Part shown: positions 20,832 through 25,310 of the stretch, piece after piece
Position numbering within the stretch: position 1 is the stretch's first letter
How the letters are laid out: each line of letters opens with the position of its first letter
Assembly: GCA_018061205.1 (NCBI GenBank)
Contig: JAGOUP010000002.1
Location: 1-25,310, forward strand
Length of the DNA: 25,310 bases
Source: Candidatus Levyibacteriota bacterium
Lineage (GTDB): Bacteria; Patescibacteriota; Microgenomatia; Levybacterales; UBA12049
Reading direction: 5' to 3'
Program-made: the position numbers and the translations under genes
The notes under the pieces: model-generated
Seen by the model: only the letters and a program-made list of their open reading frames with translations
What the model was told of the DNA's origin: nothing
Databases searched by the model: none

Positions 20832-21185
20832 ATGATAAAGCTGCTACAAGAAGGGAAATACAAATTATTAGAAACAAAAAAACAAACAAAAATTTTAACA
20901 CTTGATAAGAAAGAAACATTTGCATGGATTAATGCTTTGGATATTGGAGAGATACTCGTAGTATCTCATACTGCTCACAGTGTTGATTGTATTCTTTCCA
21001 TAGGAAACTATCGCATGTATGAGGTAAAAGATGAATCAGCGTTTGTAGACCTGGTGCATTTAGAATTGTTTGTGGGAGATGGCGTATGGCAAGGATATTT
21101 ACTCCCTACAGGACTTCCAACTGATGAGAAGAAGCGAAATAGAATAATTCCTACTAACGAAACAATCACAAAATCTACACACTAA
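20832..21185 (+). CDS. Hypothetical protein, possibly FNR-site regulated
   Basis: This 117-residue soluble protein is not recognised. It looks like a single alpha/beta domain with strands LLETKKQTKILTL, GEILVVSHTA and DCILSIGNYRMYEV, an acidic stretch EVKDESAFVDLVHLELFVGD, and a polar C-terminal tail rich in Lys/Thr. It carries one cysteine and several histidines (HTAHSVDC). I start at the ATG at 20832, supported by the TATCAT box. The upstream FNR-type pair and the convergent, stop-overlapping Crp/Fnr gene make it the likeliest direct target of that regulator. Confidence 0.65.
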   Translation: MIKLLQEGKYKLLETKKQTKILTLDKKETFAWINALDIGEILVVSHTAHSVDCILSIGNYRMYEVKDESAFVDLVHLELFVGDGVWQGYLLPTGLPTDEKKRNRIIPTNETITKSTH

Positions 21186-21829
21186 ACGCCACCGGCAAGT
21201 TCTTCTTCCAGTTTTTGTATATCTACAACGGTTAGAATATTCTTCTCAAATATTACCAATCCTTTTGCTTTTAATGTATGTATTTCTCTACTGACTGTTT
21301 CTCTTGTCATTCCGGACTGTGCTGCCAAATCTTTTTCTGAAATCTGTAACATAACAGTAGTCTCATCTTTTTTACCGAATCTTTTTGCTTGAATAATCAG
21401 TTCTGTAACGAGTCTCGCATATGCATTTCCCGCCATAAGATATGTCATACGAGTTAAGATACCATCAGTTCCTTTATAGACACGACGCATCAAATCATAA
21501 AGGACATCCGGATTATCTTTGATAAATGCAATCACTTCTTCACGTGGTGCTTTCCACACTTCTATATCAGTTATTACTTCAAAAAAATATTCATTTGGCG
21601 TTTCATTCATTGCCCAAGACATAGGAAAAAATGCAATGGGTTTAAAGACATTGACAACGACCTCTTCACCTCTTTGAGAAATAGCATACTGCTTTACATA
21701 CCCTTTTTTGAAATAAAAGATACCGGATGGATTATCACCCGCTCGAATAAGTATCTCTCCTTTTTTATATGAATATTTTTTGTATTGTGTAAAGAAAATA
21801 TCAATTTTTTCTGAAATAATCTGATTCAT
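21182..21829 (-). CDS. Crp/Fnr-family transcriptional regulator (second), FNR-like recognition helix
   Basis: This 215-residue regulator has an effector barrel at about 18-100 (ILIRAGDNPSGIFYFKKGYVK, EEVVVNVFKPIAFFP), a dimer helix (about 105-150) and a winged helix-turn-helix (about 160-200) with recognition helix GMTRETVSREI (173-183). Glu177, Ser180 and Arg181 align with the E-x2-S-R of E. coli FNR that reads TTGAT. It has no cysteine, so it cannot hold FNR's iron-sulphur cluster; haem, NO or another ligand is possible but not shown. I start at the inner ATG because TATAAT lies 6 nt upstream; a start 45 bp earlier would precede the promoter. Confidence 0.88.
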   Translation of the reverse strand: MNQIISEKIDIFFTQYKKYSYKKGEILIRAGDNPSGIFYFKKGYVKQYAISQRGEEVVVNVFKPIAFFPMSWAMNETPNEYFFEVITDIEVWKAPREEVIAFIKDNPDVLYDLMRRVYKGTDGILTRMTYLMAGNAYARLVTELIIQAKRFGKKDETTVMLQISEKDLAAQSGMTRETVSREIHTLKAKGLVIFEKNILTVVDIQKLEEELAGGV

Positions 21830-21835
21830 AGCTGT

Positions 21836-21841
21836 ATTATA
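21836..21841 (-). promoter_or_regulatory. -10 box of the second Crp/Fnr gene
   Basis: TATAAT on the minus strand ends 6 nt before the ATG at 21829. It overlaps the divergent TspO promoter region (TATAAA at 21855-21860, plus strand), so the two genes may be co-regulated. Confidence 0.65.
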
Positions 21842-21868
21842 CTCCTTTGCCCAATATAAATCCTCTCT

Positions 21869-22390
21869 ATGCATAGAAATATTGACATGAACAATGGCTC
21901 AGATCATACTATAATAGTGAAAGACTTTTCAAAATTTCTGATTTCAATAATAGGTTGCGAGCTAGTAGGGATACTGAGTACTCCATTTACTATTTCTGCT
22001 ATTTCGACATGGTATATATTTCTCAATAAACCTCCTTTTTCACCTCCTAACTGGGTATTTGGTCCTGTTTGGACAATACTCTATTTCCTCATGGGTATAT
22101 CAGCATTTCTTGTTTGGAGAAAAGGCTTAAAGAATAAAAAAGTAAAAAAAGCACTCTTTTATTTCCTCCTACAACTCTTTTTTAATTTTCTCTGGTCTCT
22201 CCTCTTTTTTGGATTGCACTCCCCTCTCTTGGGACTTTTAGACATCATAGTATTATTGGTCAGTATTGTGATCACTCTTGTCGCATTTTATAGAGTTTCT
22301 AAAATTGCAGCATATCTTTTGATTCCATATCTTTTATGGGTAAGTTTTGCCACTATTCTGAATCTTTCTATCGTGTTATTAAATAAATAA
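21869..22390 (+). CDS. tspO: TspO/MBR family protein (tryptophan-rich sensory protein)
   Basis: This 173-residue protein has five membrane helices and the TspO signature: STWYIFLNKPPFSPPNWVFG (46-65), VWTILYFLMG, FFNFLWSLLFFG (104-115) and PYLLWVSFATILNLSI (153-168). TspO proteins bind porphyrins and other tetrapyrroles and influence oxidative or stress responses. It is divergent from the second Crp/Fnr gene with overlapping control regions, which fits a redox or tetrapyrrole link, though that is inference. A TATAAA box 8 nt before this ATG supports the start; an ATG six codons downstream (21887) is an alternative. Confidence 0.9.
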   Translation: MHRNIDMNNGSDHTIIVKDFSKFLISIIGCELVGILSTPFTISAISTWYIFLNKPPFSPPNWVFGPVWTILYFLMGISAFLVWRKGLKNKKVKKALFYFLLQLFFNFLWSLLFFGLHSPLLGLLDIIVLLVSIVITLVAFYRVSKIAAYLLIPYLLWVSFATILNLSIVLLNK

Positions 22391-22503
22391 AATAGGAGTT
22401 TGAAATTCATAATTGATTCATGTATCAGGTTCGATTGTCCTACTCGGGTTAGAAGTTTTTTGAGGCTAAAAAAGGTGTTCTACTTCAAGAGCGACATCAC
22501 AAA

Positions 22504-22974
22504 TCATTTTATGGCCTGGAATGCAATGTAGAACATTGTGCCACTATAAACAAAGGTTATGATACCACCTCTTAGTAAGTGAACCATGTCTATTTTTTTG
22601 CCAAATAACGATTTGGCTGTATGCAAGATACCAGCTTGAAAAAGATAGAAAGCATATGCCAGTAGGAGAGCAGTATTTGCATGAAGACCCCAATTGAGAA
22701 AATAGCTCATTATGGCCACAACGCCAAAAGCTAGATTGGCAAACCCTACTTCGAACTGAAAGTCCACATTTTTGGCACTAAAACCAATCCGTTTGGCATC
22801 TTGTGTATGCAGCAATACATGACTAACAAAACTGAGCACGCCGACCATTCCCACTGCTGATACTGAAGCTATAGCCACTGCTTCAGTGACGTTACTATGG
22901 AGATAACTGAGGGAGAGATACAAACCCGCCCCTCCCGCGGCATATCTGATGAAAGCAACCAACTGTACGAGCAT
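22504..22974 (-). CDS. DUF6790-like four-helix membrane protein
   Basis: This 156-residue membrane protein has helices at about 7-25, 30-55, 75-95 and 98-118 and a final one at about 133-153. Recognisable stretches are FEVGFANLAFGVVAIMSYF (74-92), LLAYAFYLFQAGILH and HLLRGGIITFVYSG, which resemble DUF6790-type proteins; this family name is from memory. Function is unknown. It begins 2 nt after the stop of the DUF1761 gene and is surely co-transcribed with it. The 113-bp gap downstream (22391-22503) between convergent genes shows only an A/T-rich TTTTTT...AAAAAA dyad that could terminate both. Confidence 0.6.
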   Translation of the reverse strand: MLVQLVAFIRYAAGGAGLYLSLSYLHSNVTEAVAIASVSAVGMVGVLSFVSHVLLHTQDAKRIGFSAKNVDFQFEVGFANLAFGVVAIMSYFLNWGLHANTALLLAYAFYLFQAGILHTAKSLFGKKIDMVHLLRGGIITFVYSGTMFYIAFQAIK

Positions 22975-22976
22975 AC

Positions 22977-23396
22977 TTATCTAAAGAGGATCAACACAAA
23001 GGTAGCAGCTTGTAGACAAACTAGTGAACATCCTGCTTGCACAGCAATTTTGGAAAGAATCCATTTCCCTTCTGTGCCACCAAAAATTACTCCACTCACT
23101 TGGGTAGGGACGACAAATCCTATCCAGAAAAATCCACTTAATGCATAAAAATTCCAATCAAGTGGAAGATAGGTGATAAAGATTGCTAAAACAACAGAGG
23201 TAATTAAGGTAACAAACGCTTGGAGTACATAGAAAGGTCCCATGGATTTCATCATTTTTTCTTGCACGTCTTTTGGTAGTTTATCAAAGCCATGAATTTT
23301 TCCCCAAAGTTTTCCAAAAAACACGCTATACCAAATTGCGCCAATAATAAATTGCACCACTGTTGCCAAAATAATTGCGAGAAAATTCAATTGCAT
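22977..23396 (-). CDS. DUF1761 family membrane protein
   Basis: This 139-residue protein shows the DUF1761 pattern: an N-terminal helix (about 5-24) running into IGAIWYSVFFGKLWGKIHGF (18-37), a short polar segment (LPKDVQEKMMKSMG), then three more helices, with GFFWIGFVVPTQVSGVIFGG (87-106) and a C-terminal Cys-containing helix. Its function is unknown. It is first in a two-gene unit with the DUF6790-like protein. Confidence 0.78.
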   Translation of the reverse strand: MQLNFLAIILATVVQFIIGAIWYSVFFGKLWGKIHGFDKLPKDVQEKMMKSMGPFYVLQAFVTLITSVVLAIFITYLPLDWNFYALSGFFWIGFVVPTQVSGVIFGGTEGKWILSKIAVQAGCSLVCLQAATFVLILFR

Positions 23397-23479
23397 AGCA
23401 TGTTAATAGTAGTTATTTTAGAAATTATTTGCAATAGTGAAAAAGTTTTAAATTTCTAAGCCTAAAACAGTATTTTACT

Positions 23480-23899
23480 TTAGGATTTCATCAATTCTTT
23501 TATGGTAAATGCAAAAGTTTTACCATCAATTTTTATAAAGTCTTCATAAGATAAATCTCCTGTAGTGTCGTATTCTCTCCAATGTTTGATTTTGCCATTT
23601 TCTAGTTCTACAATTGCTACTCCATGATGAATGAGGTTATTAAATTCAAAAGTATATTCTCCAATACCAGTTTGTTTTTCTTCATCAAAGAATAAATTTT
23701 GCCATTGCAGTGTCATATCAAAGCCGTTATCTCCACCAAAGTATTCATATAGTTCTTTTTTCCCTTTAAAGAATTGTTTGTCAGGAGGTTCTATATATGC
23801 TGCATTGTCAGTAAAACAGTCAGTAGCCATTTTTGCATTTTTTGTATTCCAACCTTGAGCAATTGTCTGCATCAAATTTTTAAATTCTTTTGTCGTCAT
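23480..23899 (-). CDS. NTF2/SnoaL-like protein
   Basis: This 139-residue cone-shaped alpha+beta protein has N-terminal helices (TTKEFKNLMQTIAQGWNTKN), AKMATDCFTDNAAYIEPP (about 23-40), FFKGKKELYEYFGG (43-56) and a curved sheet with GEYTFEFNNLIHHGVAIVEL and KIKHWREYDT (about 103-112), the standard SnoaL-like order. Such proteins are hydratases, isomerases or carrier-type binders, and the substrate cannot be inferred. I start at MTTKEF; a start 18 bp upstream is possible. Confidence 0.78.
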   Translation of the reverse strand: MTTKEFKNLMQTIAQGWNTKNAKMATDCFTDNAAYIEPPDKQFFKGKKELYEYFGGDNGFDMTLQWQNLFFDEEKQTGIGEYTFEFNNLIHHGVAIVELENGKIKHWREYDTTGDLSYEDFIKIDGKTFAFTIKELMKS

Positions 23900-23982
23900 A
23901 AAAAAAGTAGAGAACAAATGATCCTCTAATGGATGGATTGAAAACCTATTTGTGTGAACAAACGAGCCTTCTTACTTTCGAT

Positions 23983-24288
23983 CTAAATAAGACCAGAAAG
24001 AAGAAGAATTAAAACCACTACTGTGAAGATTGCAAAGACACCGACCGTTTGAATAAAGAGATTGACCGCTTCTTTTTTCTTACCTTTAATAAAAAGCTGC
24101 AACGGCTGGTAGAAAAATAAAGTGGCCATCATGGCAACAGAAAGGGTGAGCAGTGACAAAAACACCACTGAAGCAAAAGCAGTATCCGGTTTATCTTTAT
24201 GAGTTAAGGAGATAAAATTTATTATAGAAACTACGAGGATTATATATCCTGAAGCACCCAGAGCATTAATAATAGGATTCTTAGACAT
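23983..24288 (-). CDS. Three-helix membrane protein, uncharacterised
   Basis: This 101-residue protein has hydrophobic helices at about 9-28 (ALGASGYIILVVSIINF), 38-60 and 76-99, with a basic loop (IKGKKKE) before the last. No motif is recognised. The ATG is fixed by TATAAT ending 6 nt upstream; a frame extending 63 bp further upstream would run through the promoter and reads poorly. Confidence 0.6.
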   Translation of the reverse strand: MSKNPIINALGASGYIILVVSIINFISLTHKDKPDTAFASVVFLSLLTLSVAMMATLFFYQPLQLFIKGKKKEAVNLFIQTVGVFAIFTVVVLILLLSGLI

Positions 24289-24294
24289 AACCTG

Positions 24295-24300
24295 ATTATA
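24295..24300 (-). promoter_or_regulatory. -10 box of the three-helix membrane protein gene
   Basis: TATAAT on the minus strand is followed by CAGGTT and the ATG at 24288 (6-nt spacing). No clear -35 is seen. Confidence 0.6.
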
Positions 24301-24400
24301 CCAAATTTTCTCCCAGTGTTCACACACTTCGAACCCACTTTTAGGAAACAACCAAGACTTGGATAGGGAAGATATTTAAATAGCACAATCTATTACTACC

Positions 24401-24784
24401 TTAGTTTGATACAAAATGGAGAGCGAATACATGACCATTATGACTAATTGGAGCGAGAAAAACCGTGGAACTTATGGTACTTCCATCTTTTTTCTTCCAA
24501 ACAATTTTATTCGCTGAACCAATATTTTTTTCCATCGCATCCTGAAATGATGAAATAAGTGTTTCTTGACTTTGATCAGCTACAAATACATCAGGAAATG
24601 ATTTCTCTATTTTTGCCCACTCATCCTCGGATTGGTAACCCAGAAGTGTTGCAAATTTTTTGTTGCAAACTTTATGCAAGTCATCAAGGTATATATAAAT
24701 GCCCTGTTCAGAATTTGCCAAAATATCCTGATACTCTTTTGTAATTGATTGTATCAACTCCTCATGATGATGATGCTCATCCAT
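24401..24784 (-). CDS. Stand-alone PAS-domain protein
   Basis: This 127-residue protein is essentially one PAS domain: ILANSEQGIYIYLDDLHKVCNKKFATLLGYQ (about 21-51, read as strand, helix and the GY turn), then DEWAKIEKSF..VFVADQ, and the terminal strands KIVWKKKDGSTISSTVFLAPI (93-113 approximately). It begins MDEHHHHEE, a His-rich patch that could bind metal. No kinase, cyclase or HTH output domain is attached, so it must signal by protein contact if at all. TATAAA lies 8 nt before the ATG. Confidence 0.8.
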   Translation of the reverse strand: MDEHHHHEELIQSITKEYQDILANSEQGIYIYLDDLHKVCNKKFATLLGYQSEDEWAKIEKSFPDVFVADQSQETLISSFQDAMEKNIGSANKIVWKKKDGSTISSTVFLAPISHNGHVFALHFVSN

Positions 24785-24903
24785 AGTTATTTTTTATATT
24801 ACTACTAAATAGTTTTTTTTACAATTATTAAAAGAAATAAATGCTACATTTTGAGGTTACCAAATTTTCACTTGCTCCGCCGAAATCTGAGATATTCATA
24901 ACG

Positions 24904-25296
24904 CTATCTCTCCCAAATCTTATCTTCAGGAGCAAAATCTACTTGATGTTCAGGAATATTAATAGATAGACCATACTCTTTTGCTTGTTTATATAATACT
25001 GGATTTGCTAAATCTACTTTAAATATTTTATTTGAAAAAATAATAAAGTGATAGCTATCATTTTTGAAATCTGCATACCAGTCTGGATGCTCTAGATCAA
25101 ATGATCTACTTATTTCGCTAGCAATTTCGTCTGCTTTTTTTTCTGGTATTTCAACCGTATGCAGTCTCCATTGCGATAACCATGGTGTTTGATGTTCAGG
25201 AGTAACTGGCTCGACTTTTGTTTCTAAAATACTGACATTTTTGAGAAATGAAGTATCTTGCAGACTTTCTTCAATAATTATTCCTTTATAGTTCAT
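24904..25296 (-). CDS. Conserved hypothetical protein
   Basis: This 130-residue soluble protein starts MNYKGIIIEESLQDTSFLKNV[...] and has a central WRLHTVEIPEKKADEIASEI, then HPDWYADFKNDSYHFIIFSNK (about 74-94, two parts) and a C-terminal YGLSINIPEHQVDF. I recall similar hypothetical proteins in many Patescibacteria genomes, with no known function. The strand-rich centre ending in aromatic YHFIIF suggests a ligand-binding alpha/beta fold. The start is confirmed by TATAAT 6 nt upstream. Confidence 0.75.
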   Translation of the reverse strand: MNYKGIIIEESLQDTSFLKNVSILETKVEPVTPEHQTPWLSQWRLHTVEIPEKKADEIASEISRSFDLEHPDWYADFKNDSYHFIIFSNKIFKVDLANPVLYKQAKEYGLSINIPEHQVDFAPEDKIWER

Positions 25297-25302
25297 AAGC
25301 TG

Positions 25303-25308
25303 ATTATA
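25303..25308 (-). promoter_or_regulatory. -10 box of the conserved hypothetical gene
   Basis: TATAAT on the minus strand, then CAGCTT and the ATG at 25296 (6-nt spacing). The -35 region lies outside the window. Confidence 0.6.
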
Positions 25309-25310
25309 GC

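Noticed and set aside
21882..21895. TTGACATGAACAAT as an FNR site for tspO
   Set aside because: Both half-sites deviate and it lies inside the likely coding start.
22411..22427. TTGATTCATGTATCAGG as another FNR box
   Set aside because: Half-site spacing is 6 rather than 4, and it lies between convergent genes.
22391..22503. GGTTCGATTGTCC resembling a tRNA T-arm
   Set aside because: No acceptor, anticodon or D-arm can be built around it.
1..25310. CRISPR arrays, insertion sequences, tRNA/rRNA genes, prophage
   Set aside because: No regularly spaced repeats, transposase or integrase motifs, or RNA-gene structures were found in reading both strands.

Overview
This 25.3-kb, AT-rich, gene-dense window most resembles a chromosomal segment of a Patescibacteria/CPR-type bacterium (Parcubacteria or Microgenomates-like). 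That placement is inferred from gene content and style: many short proteins, overlapping stop codons, a TasA/SipW surface-protein cassette, a C-terminally short DEAD-box helicase with a DEVD box, and a mevalonate operon with archaeal-type HMG-CoA synthase, thiolase and DUF35. No rRNA, tRNA, CRISPR array or intact mobile element was seen, and TGA is used as a stop.

Layout. (1) 1-2.65 kb: a ribbon-helix-helix protein, possibly cut by the window edge, then a four-gene operon with two TasA/camelysin-like secreted proteins, each followed by its own SipW/archaeal-type signal peptidase (catalytic Ser and His). (2) 2.64-3.8 kb: a DEAD-box RNA helicase. (3) 4.0-11.73 kb, minus strand: eight tightly coupled genes read as HMG-CoA reductase, HMG-CoA synthase, acetoacetyl-CoA thiolase, DUF35 scaffold, mevalonate kinase, phosphomevalonate kinase, diphosphomevalonate decarboxylase, and a Nudix/IDI-like domain fused to undecaprenyl-diphosphate synthase. 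Together they would carry acetyl-CoA to IPP and on to the C55 wall-lipid carrier. (4) 11.8-12.9 kb: a divergent ECF sigma factor with two small membrane proteins. (5) 12.9-17.2 kb: a Crp/Fnr regulator, a SET-domain protein, an isoprenylcysteine-methyltransferase-like membrane protein, RecQ and a VOC protein. (6) 17.2-19.0 kb: an accessory, partly decayed stretch with a 5'-truncated phosphoribosyltransferase, an SPW-repeat protein, DUF2277, a 43-residue basic protein and a GNAT/VOC chimeric relic. (7) 19.0-25.3 kb: mostly small membrane proteins, a second Crp/Fnr regulator, TspO, an NTF2-like protein, a PAS protein and a conserved hypothetical.

Cross-cutting signals. At least eight genes, including one dead relic, start exactly 6 nt after a TATAAT-like -10 box, which points to leaderless mRNAs; this also decides several start codons. 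Four FNR-type palindromes (TGAT-N4-ATCA) lie between 18.1 and 20.8 kb, one centred exactly 41.5 bp upstream of a predicted leaderless start. The nearby Crp/Fnr protein has an FNR-like recognition helix (E..SR) but no cysteines. The most striking single items are the IDI-UppS fusion lacking the IDI catalytic cysteine, the Asp-to-Asn change in the decarboxylase, and a palindromic repeat inserted in frame in the phosphomevalonate kinase.
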